A stretch of DNA of 64,000 bases from Flagellimonas sp. HMM57 (lineage in GTDB: Bacteria > Bacteroidota > Bacteroidia > Flavobacteriales > Flavobacteriaceae): NCBI RefSeq assembly GCF_021390175.1, contig NZ_CP090004.1, positions 2,356,001-2,420,000 on the forward strand. The letters run 5' to 3'. A model generated the notes under the pieces. The model worked only from the letters and a program-made list of their open reading frames with translations, searched no databases and had not been told where the DNA came from. This document shows positions 9,055-17,190 of this stretch, piece after piece (positions within the stretch are counted from its first letter, which is position 1; each line of letters opens with the position of its first letter). Position numbers and translations under genes: made by a program.

Positions 9055-9275
9055 GAAGCAATGTTCAATTTCTTTTCTCTATCAGCTGCATATGCCAAAC
9101 AAGCATTGATATGTTGCTCGGTCAACTCTGGAAAGTCTTCTAAGATCATTGATTTGCTCATCCCATTGGCCATCCAGTTTAAAACATCATAAATTGATAT
9201 TCTAGTTCCCTTCAATACTGGTTTTCCAAATCTTTTTGAAGAATCAATTTCTATGTATTTCTCTAATCGTTCCAA
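9051..9275 (-). CDS. DUF433 antitoxin
   Basis: A 74-residue winged-helix-like DUF433 protein, the usual partner of DUF5615 toxins. The core motif GKPVLKGTRISIYDVLNWMA and a DFPELTEQHINACLAYAADRE region are both present at the expected spacing. It is the first gene of the pair, with the toxin start overlapping its stop. It probably neutralises the toxin and autorepresses the pair. No separate promoter is obvious in the 68 bases between it and HMG-CoA reductase, so it may be read from the mvaA promoter. Confidence 0.87.
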   Translation of the reverse strand: MERLEKYIEIDSSKRFGKPVLKGTRISIYDVLNWMANGMSKSMILEDFPELTEQHINACLAYAADREKKLNIAS

Positions 9276-9343
9276 AATGTACGGTATTAAAAGTTTTGAC
9301 TTAAGCCGATAATTGAAATTAAAGATACAAAAAAGCGTATGGT

Positions 9344-10657
9344 TTAATTTTTAATTCGTTCCAAAGCTTCTTTAACTGAAGCATTGGTTACAGTTTTGTC
9401 TTTAAAGTAATCCACAAGCTGCTTCTTTTCGTTTTCCGTTGCGCCCATTTGGTTAAGCATGTTGAGTAAGTGCATTTTCATATGTCCTTTCTGTATGCCC
9501 GTTGTAACCAGAGAACGTACTGCGGCAAAATTTTGTGCCAATCCTGCTACTGCAATAACCTGCATCAGCTCTTTAGCTGTTGGGTTTTGTAAAATCTCCA
9601 AGGCTAATTTTACGAGAGGGTGTAGCGAAGTAAGTCCGCCAACAGTACCAAGGGCCAAGGGCACTTCAATCCAAAATTTGAAGATACCATCTTTAATACG
9701 GGCATGTGTTAAGCTAGAGTAACTACCATCTTTCGCGGCATAAGCATGGACTCCTGCCTCAACTGCCCTAAAATCATTTCCGGTAGCCATGACAACTGCA
9801 TCAATCCCGTTCATGATACCTTTGTTATGGGTCACGGCCCTGTAAGGTTCGGCTTTAGCAATTTCTATAGCTCGAACCATTTTCTTTGCAAACTCATTGG
9901 GTGCAATGGTATCTCCGTCCAGTGCTTCAACTGGGCAACTCACTTCCGCTTTGACCAAACAATTGGGGACGTAGTTGGATAATATGCTCATGACAACCTC
10001 GATGGCCTTTTCTTCATCAGTAAAGTTAGAGTAGGAAGCGGCCCTTTCTAGCAGTGTTTTTGCAAACTGTTCCAAACAGGAGTTTATGAAGTTTGCACCC
10101 ATGGCATCCAAGGTCTCAAAAGTGCAGTGCAATTGGTAATATCCCTCAATTTCATTGCCGAGGTCCCTAAGTTGGATGTCAGTGATGCCCCCACCACGTT
10201 TTTCCATACTTTTTGTGATGGAAGCAGTGTCCTTATAAAAATCAGGTTTTATGGTATCGAAAAATTGGTGAAGTTTGGTTGTATCTCCTTTAAAGATAAA
10301 GTGAACTTGCCCTACTTTTTCTGTGCCCAGTATCTCGGTTTTAAAACCACCTCGTTCCAACCAAAATTTGGCAGCTTTGCTTGCCGCTGCGACAACGGAA
10401 CTTTCTTCTATTGCCATAGGAATGGCATAGAGCTTTTCATTGATTAGAAAATTGGGTGCAACTGCAAATGGGAGGTAGTAATTGGAAATGGTATTTTCTA
10501 TGAACTCATCATGAAGCTTTTGAACAGAAGCGTCATTGTTCCAATACTGTTCCAACAATTTTTTAGATTCCTTGGGATTCTTGGTATAGTTGGTTGCTAA
10601 CCATTCAATTTTTTGTTTTTTTGAAAGCTTGGAAAACCCTTCAACAGGAGTGCTCAT
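9344..10657 (-). CDS. mvaA: Hydroxymethylglutaryl-CoA reductase, class II type
   Basis: Converts HMG-CoA to mevalonate (or the reverse), the committed step of the mevalonate pathway; cytoplasmic. At 437 residues without membrane segments it fits the class II (degradative-type) family. Catalytic features are visible: Glu84 in MAIEESSVVAA, Lys279 in HNKGIMNG, Asp286 in the GIDAVVMATGND segment, and the C-terminal His392 in GHMKMHL. The LALGTVGGLTSLHPL motif is also present. In Flavobacteriaceae class II enzymes serve isoprenoid biosynthesis, not mevalonate degradation (known for the group; inferred here). It heads the minus-strand cluster and has its own promoter at 10677-10709. Confidence 0.93.
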   Translation of the reverse strand: MSTPVEGFSKLSKKQKIEWLATNYTKNPKESKKLLEQYWNNDASVQKLHDEFIENTISNYYLPFAVAPNFLINEKLYAIPMAIEESSVVAAASKAAKFWLERGGFKTEILGTEKVGQVHFIFKGDTTKLHQFFDTIKPDFYKDTASITKSMEKRGGGITDIQLRDLGNEIEGYYQLHCTFETLDAMGANFINSCLEQFAKTLLERAASYSNFTDEEKAIEVVMSILSNYVPNCLVKAEVSCPVEALDGDTIAPNEFAKKMVRAIEIAKAEPYRAVTHNKGIMNGIDAVVMATGNDFRAVEAGVHAYAAKDGSYSSLTHARIKDGIFKFWIEVPLALGTVGGLTSLHPLVKLALEILQNPTAKELMQVIAVAGLAQNFAAVRSLVTTGIQKGHMKMHLLNMLNQMGATENEKKQLVDYFKDKTVTNASVKEALERIKN

Positions 10658-10676
10658 AATGTTTGGTTAAAGGCCT

Positions 10677-10709
10677 CAAATATAAGGATAATGCGATTTT
10701 TCATTCCAA
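10677..10709 (-). promoter_or_regulatory. Promoter of mvaA
   Basis: On the minus strand a TTG (10709-10707) is followed after 22 bases by TATATTTG (10684-10677), which matches the Bacteroidota -33/-7 consensus TTG-N(17-23)-TAnnTTTG. Transcription would start about 10-15 bases before the mvaA ATG. Confidence 0.5.
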
Positions 10710-10766
10710 CAATATTGGTTTTCATGGCATTTAGATGATACTGTAATGGTATTGGAGTATAATTCT

Positions 10767-10782
10767 TGTTACAATTGTAACA
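10767..10782. promoter_or_regulatory. Perfect 16-bp palindrome, candidate operator of the peptidase/POT operon
   Basis: TGTTACAATTGTAACA is identical to its reverse complement. It lies 63 bases upstream of the S9 peptidase ATG, in the divergent region shared with mvaA, and overlaps or abuts the likely plus-strand promoter (a TTG at 10766-10768, then TATATTCT at about 10791). The symmetric TGTTAC half sites suggest a dimeric regulator such as a Crp/Fnr- or TetR-like protein; which one is unknown. Confidence 0.5.
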
Positions 10783-10845
10783 TCAAAGTTTATATTCTGA
10801 ATAAATATTAGTAAACTTGATAGTTTTTAATCAATTTACAACTTC

Positions 10846-13005
10846 ATGAAAAAACAGTTCCTTCTGTTCCTATCCGTTTTCGGATTTTTAACTATATCAA
10901 TAGCCCAAAAGAAAAAAATAGCCTTAGAAGATATCTGGGGAGGCGCATTTAGGCCGGAATATATGGATGTGCTCCGTTCCATGAAAAATGGAGAACAATA
11001 CACGATCTTAAATTTTAATCGCTCGCCACGTTCCAGTAGTTTGGATAAGTATGACTATAAAACTTCAGAAAAGTTGGAGACCATTGTAACCTCTTCGGAG
11101 GAAGTTCCTTTTTTTAGTTCATACACGTTTAGTGCCGATGAATCCAAAATAATTTTGGCTACAGAAACTGAACCCATATTCAGGCGTTCAAAACAGGGAA
11201 TCTACTACGTATATGATGTGGCTAGTAAAACCGTTGTGAAGATTTCGGATAATAAAATTCAAGAACCCTTACTTTCCCCAGATGGTTCAAAAGTGGCATA
11301 TGTACGAGAAAACAACTTGTATGTTTTTGAAAGTGCAACAAACACTACAAGGCAGATTACTACCGATGGCAATAAAGGAACCATAATTAATGGGGTTACA
11401 GATTGGGTATATGAAGAAGAATTTGCTTTTGTTCGCGCTTTTGATTGGAATAGCAATGGAACCAAGATTGCATTCCTTCGTTTTGACGAAACCAATGTAC
11501 CTCACTTTTCAATGGACGTGTATGGTCAGGAATTGTATCCATATCAGCATGAGTTTAAGTATCCCAAGGCTGGAGAAGAAAATGCAAAAGTCACCTTGCA
11601 CATGTATGACATGGCCTCGGGAAATAAATCAGATATTGATTTAGGGGATGCCTATTACGTACCAAGAATAAAATGGATGAATAACCCCAATTATTTAAGT
11701 GTTCAGACCCTTAATCGCCATCAAGACCATTTAAAACTTCATGAAGTTAATGCAAAAGACAATTCAGTCTCAATATTGATAGAAGAGAAGGACAATGCAT
11801 ATGTTGATGTTACCGATAACCTCACTTTTTTGGCAGATGATAGTTTTATCTGGACCAGCGAAAAAGACGGGTACAACCATATCTACCTTTATAATGAGGA
11901 TGGTAAGTTAATGAACCAAGTTACTCAAGGAGAATGGGAAGTGACCAACTACTACGGTTACGACCAAAATGAGGATAGAATCTATTATCAATCTACGGAA
12001 AACGGCTCTATAAACAGAGATGTATACAGCATTGGAACAAATGGCAAGAAAAAGAAAAGACTGACCACGAAAGAAGGGACCAATGCAGCGGATTTTAGTG
12101 CTAACTATACCTATTTCATCAATACATTTTCTGATGCCACTACACCATATCAATTTACACTGAACAAAGCTTCGGACGGTGAAGAGGTAAAAGAAATTAA
12201 GAATAATTCGGTCTTGGACAATAAGCTAGAGGAATATGAATTAAGTCCAAAAGAATTCTCCACTATCAATATCAACGGGAACGATTTGAATATGTATATG
12301 ATCAAGCCCGTAAATTTTGATGAAACCAAAAAGTATCCACTATTTATGTTTCAATATAGTGGGCCAGGTTCGCAGCAGGTTGCGAACAGATGGTTTGGTC
12401 CTAACGACTACTGGCACCAACTGTTGGTCTCAGAAGGATATATTGTTGTATGCGTTGATGGCCGTGGCACAGGATTAAAGGGTCGTGACTTTAAAAAAGT
12501 AACGCAAAAAGAACTTGGGAAATATGAAGTTGAAGATCAAATAGCCGCGGCGAAAAAGTTAAGTGAACTACCGTATATCGATGAGAACAGAACGGGTATT
12601 TGGGGCTGGAGCTATGGAGGCTTTATGTCCACAAATTGCTTGTTAAAAGGAAATGATGTTTTTGAAATGGCAATTGCTATAGCCCCTGTGACCTCATGGA
12701 GATTCTATGATACCATTTATACAGAACGCTATATGCAGACCCCACAAGAGAATGCCAGTGGATATGATGATAATTCTCCGTTCAACTATCCAGAACTTTT
12801 AAAAGGCAAATATTTATTGGTACACGGTTCTGGCGATGATAATGTGCATGTGCAGAACACCATGCGTATGATCGAAGCATTGGTACAAGCCAATAAACAA
12901 TTTGATTGGGCTATTTACCCCGATAGAAACCACGGAATCTATGGAGGAAATACGCGATTGCACCTGTATACCAAGATGACCAATTTTATCAAAGCAAACC
13001 TGTAA
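10846..13005 (+). CDS. S9 family dipeptidyl peptidase IV-like serine protease
   Basis: A 719-residue secreted peptidase that removes dipeptides from peptide N-termini in the periplasm or on the surface. A signal peptide (MKKQFLLFLSVFGFLTISIA) is followed by a DPP-IV N-terminal beta-propeller (about 40-450, including DWVYEEEF, the Glu-bearing segment that anchors the substrate N-terminus) and a C-terminal alpha/beta-hydrolase domain. The catalytic triad is complete: Ser589 in GWSYGGF, Asp664 in GSGDDNVH and His696 in DRNHGIYG. The peptide transporter gene follows after 17 bases, so peptide cleavage and uptake appear to be coupled. Confidence 0.93.
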   Translation: MKKQFLLFLSVFGFLTISIAQKKKIALEDIWGGAFRPEYMDVLRSMKNGEQYTILNFNRSPRSSSLDKYDYKTSEKLETIVTSSEEVPFFSSYTFSADESKIILATETEPIFRRSKQGIYYVYDVASKTVVKISDNKIQEPLLSPDGSKVAYVRENNLYVFESATNTTRQITTDGNKGTIINGVTDWVYEEEFAFVRAFDWNSNGTKIAFLRFDETNVPHFSMDVYGQELYPYQHEFKYPKAGEENAKVTLHMYDMASGNKSDIDLGDAYYVPRIKWMNNPNYLSVQTLNRHQDHLKLHEVNAKDNSVSILIEEKDNAYVDVTDNLTFLADDSFIWTSEKDGYNHIYLYNEDGKLMNQVTQGEWEVTNYYGYDQNEDRIYYQSTENGSINRDVYSIGTNGKKKKRLTTKEGTNAADFSANYTYFINTFSDATTPYQFTLNKASDGEEVKEIKNNSVLDNKLEEYELSPKEFSTININGNDLNMYMIKPVNFDETKKYPLFMFQYSGPGSQQVANRWFGPNDYWHQLLVSEGYIVVCVDGRGTGLKGRDFKKVTQKELGKYEVEDQIAAAKKLSELPYIDENRTGIWGWSYGGFMSTNCLLKGNDVFEMAIAIAPVTSWRFYDTIYTERYMQTPQENASGYDDNSPFNYPELLKGKYLLVHGSGDDNVHVQNTMRMIEALVQANKQFDWAIYPDRNHGIYGGNTRLHLYTKMTNFIKANL

Positions 13006-13022
13006 TCTAACACAATAAATAT

Positions 13023-14555
13023 ATGTCAGACCTTGTAAAACCTGCACACAAGAAAGAACTTTTTGGACATCCCGTTGGGCTATATGTGCTCTTTTTCACA
13101 GAAATGTGGGAGCGCTTTTCCTATTATGGAATGAGGGCCCTTCTAACGCTTTACATGACAGCACAAACATTGGAAAATAATCCTCAAAGCGGATTAGGTT
13201 GGACAGTGACGGAAGCGCTGGCACTTTATGGATGGTATACCATGTTGGTCTATGTAATGAGTATCCCAGGTGGTTTTTTGGCTGATAGGTATCTGGGACA
13301 GAAAAAAGCAGTGACGATAGGCGCTATACTATTGACCATAGGTCATGGTATTTTGGCCATAGACGACCTTTGGGCCTATTATACGGGTCTAGGTTTTGTG
13401 ATTTTGGGTGTCGGAATGCTGAAACCGAATATATCCACTATGGTAGGAGGGTTGTATGGTAAAAAAGACATTAGAAGAGATAAGGGCTTTAGTATATTTT
13501 ATGTAGGTATAAATTTAGGGTCTTTCCTAGCGTCTTTATCCGTAGGTCTGGTTGCCAAGGCTTATGGCTGGCACTACGGATTTGGTATGGCAGGTATAGG
13601 GATGCTCTTGGGGCTACTCGTCTATCTATATGGACAACGGTATTTAATTCATGTAGGGAATCCACCAACGGTCGAAGAAAAATCTTCGGATATAAGTCTT
13701 GGAGAACTTTTTTCACAACTATTTAAATCTCCACTGCAATTGGGAATCGTGGTCTTGCTTTTAGCTTACTCGATTTATGCCGGATTCACCTATGAAGGAC
13801 CTGATAATTGGGGCTTTGGTGTTCTGTTTATTTTTTTATCCCTTATCACAGGTATGATGATGATGATCTATAAAAACCTAAATGGAAAGGTGGAAAAAGA
13901 CAGATACGTTGTTTTGTTATTGTCCCTTTTAATGGTAATTGTTTTTTGGGGATGTTTTGAACAAATGGGCGGTTTAATGAACCTGTATGCACAAGAGAAA
14001 ACAAACAGAATGTTACTGGGGTGGGAAGTTCCAGCTGCTTGGTTTCAATCTGCCAATCCAGGGTTCATAATTTTGTTCGCGGTAGCTGTTGCTAGTTTTT
14101 GGGCCAGAAGAAAACTAAAAGGAAAAGAGGCTACCTCCTTATTTAAAATGGCCGTTGGGGTAATTATTATGGGTGTGGGTTTTGCCTACATGGTATTCGC
14201 TTCTTTACAATATGAGAGTCAAGGAAGCTCGGCAATGTACTGGTTAGTGCTTGCATATCTGTTCCATACGCTCGGTGAACTTTGTTTATCACCGGTATCC
14301 TTATCGTTTTTCACAAAACTGGCTCCCGTACGTTATATGGCCCTTATGATGGGGGTATACTGGGCAGCAACCGGACTAGGAAATAAGGTGGCGGGAATCA
14401 TTGGTGAAAGTTCCGTAAAAGCAGGGGAGCTTAAAGTATTTGGAGGGCTCTTTTTATTCGCTGTACTTTTTGGCATATTGGTCTTATTGCTGTTAAAACC
14501 ATTAAAACGATTGACGCACGGTGCAGAGGACGAAGAAACTGTAGTCCATGACTAA
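13023..14555 (+). CDS. POT/PTR family proton-coupled peptide transporter
   Basis: A 510-residue inner-membrane MFS carrier for di- and tripeptides. The family signature FFTEMWERFSYYGMRALL (the ExxERFxYYG proton-coupling motif) lies in helix 1, and GGFLADRYLGQKKAV is the helix 2-3 loop motif. Two further motifs, NLGSFLA in the first half and HTLGELCLSPVSLSF in the second, match bacterial peptide transporters, and about 12-14 hydrophobic segments can be counted. The short acidic C-terminus (GAEDEETVVHD) is cytoplasmic. It follows the S9 dipeptidase directly and so probably imports the dipeptides that enzyme releases. Confidence 0.93.
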   Translation: MSDLVKPAHKKELFGHPVGLYVLFFTEMWERFSYYGMRALLTLYMTAQTLENNPQSGLGWTVTEALALYGWYTMLVYVMSIPGGFLADRYLGQKKAVTIGAILLTIGHGILAIDDLWAYYTGLGFVILGVGMLKPNISTMVGGLYGKKDIRRDKGFSIFYVGINLGSFLASLSVGLVAKAYGWHYGFGMAGIGMLLGLLVYLYGQRYLIHVGNPPTVEEKSSDISLGELFSQLFKSPLQLGIVVLLLAYSIYAGFTYEGPDNWGFGVLFIFLSLITGMMMMIYKNLNGKVEKDRYVVLLLSLLMVIVFWGCFEQMGGLMNLYAQEKTNRMLLGWEVPAAWFQSANPGFIILFAVAVASFWARRKLKGKEATSLFKMAVGVIIMGVGFAYMVFASLQYESQGSSAMYWLVLAYLFHTLGELCLSPVSLSFFTKLAPVRYMALMMGVYWAATGLGNKVAGIIGESSVKAGELKVFGGLFLFAVLFGILVLLLLKPLKRLTHGAEDEETVVHD

Positions 14556-14584
14556 GAAGCAGAAGGGTTTAAATTAGCGAGCCA

Positions 14585-16609
14585 TTAATTTTCCTTAAAA
14601 TAAAAAGAATAACTTCCCTTTTCACGGGTACTGTGGAAAGGGATTTTTCTTTTGCTACAAGTCGCCTTCCATCGTGCTGTATAGCTTTTAAAGTTACTTC
14701 CATCTGCTATAATATTTTTGGGTTGGATGGAGTCAATAATGCGTTCTAGATTTATTTTTGGAGATTGTGTCAAGACTAAAAAATCCAGATTTTTATTTTG
14801 GGGATAAATCCTGGTACTGTCCAAAATGTACAAATCTTTGTTGCCAAGACTGAAGCTGTGTTGCAATGGTGCAAAGTTTACAGAAGGATTCCTTTCCGCT
14901 ATTTTATAGTTGTCAACTACTGGTGCTATACCAAGACTGTCCGTAGTGTACACCACTAAAGAATCACCGTTTTGATGCAATAACGAAGTGTTTTTCGATT
15001 TATGGAGCAAAACAAAGGCTTCTTTATCTTGTAATCGGAATTGGTTCCAAATATTCCATCCTTGGAATACAATAATTCCAAAAAATAAGGGGAGGATAGC
15101 CTTGAATTTTGGTTTGGAAAGAAATAAAACAAGGAAAATTATAATGATATACCCTAAAATCAACTGGACACTATCAAACGGAATATTTTTAATGATAAAC
15201 CCTTCTTGGTGTGCTACCCAATCGATAATGGCGTTCATAATCTGAATGATTGTATTGTAAGCCTGAACCATGAAACTGGGTAGACTATCCAGTAAGGATA
15301 ATACAATTACTAGAATTCCGAGCCCCAAAATCAACCCCAAAAAAGGAACTATCAGCAAATTGGAAACAAAGAACAAAGCAGGAAACTGATGAAAATAAAA
15401 AAGGCTTATGGGCAAAACGCCCAATTGTGCCGCCGCACTTACCGACATCAATTGCCAAATCTTACGCACTATATGGTTATTCGGAAACCAAAAATGTTGG
15501 AGTTTTGGATAGATCCATACAATCGCAAAAACTGCTGCATAGCTCATCTGAAAACCTACTTGAAACAAAAACAGCGGTTTCATCAACAGAATAAAGAACA
15601 TGGACAAGGCCACGATGTTGAATGAATTTGTTGGACGATTCAAGTACATGGCATAAGCAAAAAAAGAGAACATGGTTACCGCTCGTACTATGGACGGGGA
15701 AAGGCCGGCTATAAAAGCGTAGCTCCAAAGCAAAACGACTATCAATGTTAACTTAAGTGTCTTTCCTTTTGGAACTCGTTCCAAAGGTGACAACAAGAAC
15801 TGCAATAGCAACAGTAGAATACCGATATGAAGTCCGGAAACTGCTAGAATGTGAACAGCCCCAGCATCGATATAACTGTTATAGGTTTCTTCTGAGATAT
15901 CATTTCGTTGACCTAATAAAAGTGCTTGAATAACACCTAATTCATCTTTGCCAAAGTTCCTTTGCTTCAATTTGACGATGATGCGTTCCCTTAAATAGGA
16001 TGCTAACCCCCTAAGCGTAGTTGATGCTTTATCTTTTATAATAATTGTTTCGGGATAAATTTGGATTTGATGATATATTCCTTGCTTTTCCAGATATTTT
16101 TTATAGTTAAATTGATGCGGATTACTTGGAGCGGAAATACTGTTAGCGGATGAATAAACGAACAACTCATTGTCAACCCGAAGCTTTCGCATAGTAGAAT
16201 CTACAAATAGGCTTAAAATTATCTTTCCAGAACACCTTTTATTTTCAAGAGAGACAACTTTGGCCACATAGCGTTGAGAATATGGATTGGGCTTCAGTTT
16301 CTCCACAATCTTAAGTTCCCACAAGTTGTACTTCTCTATGTTTTGTTCTGAATAATGATATCGTAAATCTTTGGATTTCGCCAAAGTAACGATTACAACG
16401 CCAAGAGCTATCGTAGTAGAAATTGTTGTAAGCTCAAAAAATGGAAACCCTTCGCGAGTCTGTTTTTTATAGGTCCAATACAAAAAAGGCAATAAAGCAA
16501 TAGTGATAGTAAGGGATAATAATGGAGCTATCTCAAAATAGAAACCAATAACAATTCCCATAATAAGGCATAAGGTCAATTTTATAGAAATAAAATTGAA
16601 AAACTGCAT
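14585..16609 (-). CDS. comEC: ComEC/Rec2 family DNA-uptake channel protein
   Basis: A 674-residue multi-spanning inner-membrane protein of the ComEC/Rec2 family, which carries single-stranded DNA into the cell in competent bacteria. An N-terminal DUF4131/OB-like region (residues about 30-190) precedes the Competence domain, with the hallmark AVHILAVSGLHIGILL and a row of hydrophobic helices (about 230-490). The C-terminal region (about 510-674) is where many ComEC proteins have a metallo-beta-lactamase domain; here no HxHxDH motif is visible, as is common in Bacteroidota forms. Its ATG overlaps the stop of the NlpC/P60 gene by one base (TAATG), so the two are translationally coupled. Confidence 0.88.
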   Translation of the reverse strand: MQFFNFISIKLTLCLIMGIVIGFYFEIAPLLSLTITIALLPFLYWTYKKQTREGFPFFELTTISTTIALGVVIVTLAKSKDLRYHYSEQNIEKYNLWELKIVEKLKPNPYSQRYVAKVVSLENKRCSGKIILSLFVDSTMRKLRVDNELFVYSSANSISAPSNPHQFNYKKYLEKQGIYHQIQIYPETIIIKDKASTTLRGLASYLRERIIVKLKQRNFGKDELGVIQALLLGQRNDISEETYNSYIDAGAVHILAVSGLHIGILLLLLQFLLSPLERVPKGKTLKLTLIVVLLWSYAFIAGLSPSIVRAVTMFSFFAYAMYLNRPTNSFNIVALSMFFILLMKPLFLFQVGFQMSYAAVFAIVWIYPKLQHFWFPNNHIVRKIWQLMSVSAAAQLGVLPISLFYFHQFPALFFVSNLLIVPFLGLILGLGILVIVLSLLDSLPSFMVQAYNTIIQIMNAIIDWVAHQEGFIIKNIPFDSVQLILGYIIIIFLVLFLSKPKFKAILPLFFGIIVFQGWNIWNQFRLQDKEAFVLLHKSKNTSLLHQNGDSLVVYTTDSLGIAPVVDNYKIAERNPSVNFAPLQHSFSLGNKDLYILDSTRIYPQNKNLDFLVLTQSPKINLERIIDSIQPKNIIADGSNFKSYTARWKATCSKRKIPFHSTREKGSYSFYFKEN

Positions 16610-17157
16610 TATAAAAATCGCGTTGCCTTCACAAACGCATAATTCCAGTAGCCTTCACGTAAAGAAGAAACAATAACACCTCTAGATGTTGTGGAGTGAA
16701 TAAACTTGATATCATCTCCTTCTACATCAACGACAAGACCAACATGATTGATGCGTTTTCCACTTTTTCCGGTCTTAAAAAAGAGAAGGTCCCCTTTTTG
16801 TACCTGAGGGATTTTTATTCGCTTTCCCTCCTCCGCCATTTGATGCGAAGCCCTAGGGAAAATGATATCGTTCTCTTTGAGGGAAACATACAAAAGTCCA
16901 GAACAGTCCATTCCTTTTTTTGTTGTCCCGCCATATTTGTAGCGCGTTCCCGAAAAAGTCATAGCAGTAGCGATAATACTATCCGCCTTGGTGTACTTCC
17001 TTTTTTCTTTCTTAGGTTTTACGATAGGGATACTTTCTTCTTCAGATCCTTCAACAGAAATGGTTTTAGGAGTGCTGCGGTAGGTTCTTTTTTTCTTGGT
17101 TGTACCACAACCAAAAACAAGCAAAATAATGATAAGATAGAGGGCTCTTTGTAACAT
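16609..17157 (-). CDS. NlpC/P60 (C40) cell-wall hydrolase lipoprotein
   Basis: A 182-residue predicted lipoprotein: hydrophobic leader ending VFGCGTTKK, giving lipobox cysteine near residue 17, then a basic low-complexity linker and a C-terminal NlpC/P60 domain. Catalytic residues are visible: Cys in GMDCSGLLYV, His in INHVGLVVD, and the third polar residue in FIHSTTSRGV. It should cleave peptide bonds in peptidoglycan stems. It lies between lpxB and comEC and is coupled to comEC. A short hairpin sits directly before its start codon. Confidence 0.9.
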   Translation of the reverse strand: MLQRALYLIIILLVFGCGTTKKKRTYRSTPKTISVEGSEEESIPIVKPKKEKRKYTKADSIIATAMTFSGTRYKYGGTTKKGMDCSGLLYVSLKENDIIFPRASHQMAEEGKRIKIPQVQKGDLLFFKTGKSGKRINHVGLVVDVEGDDIKFIHSTTSRGVIVSSLREGYWNYAFVKATRFL

Positions 17158-17181
17158 CCAAGAATAGTTTTTAATTCTTGG
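17158..17181 (-). promoter_or_regulatory. Hairpin immediately before the NlpC/P60 start codon
   Basis: CCAAGAAT and ATTCTTGG form a perfect 8-bp stem around an 8-base loop. On the minus strand the 3' arm ends directly against the ATG at 17157. No U-run follows, so it does not look like a terminator. It could hide the ribosome entry site or mark an mRNA processing site between lpxB and this gene. Confidence 0.4.
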
Positions 17182-17190
17182 GCATTAAAT

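Noticed and set aside
8719..9275. Mobile element carrying the toxin-antitoxin pair
   Set aside because: No transposase, terminal inverted repeats or target-site duplication could be seen at the flanks.
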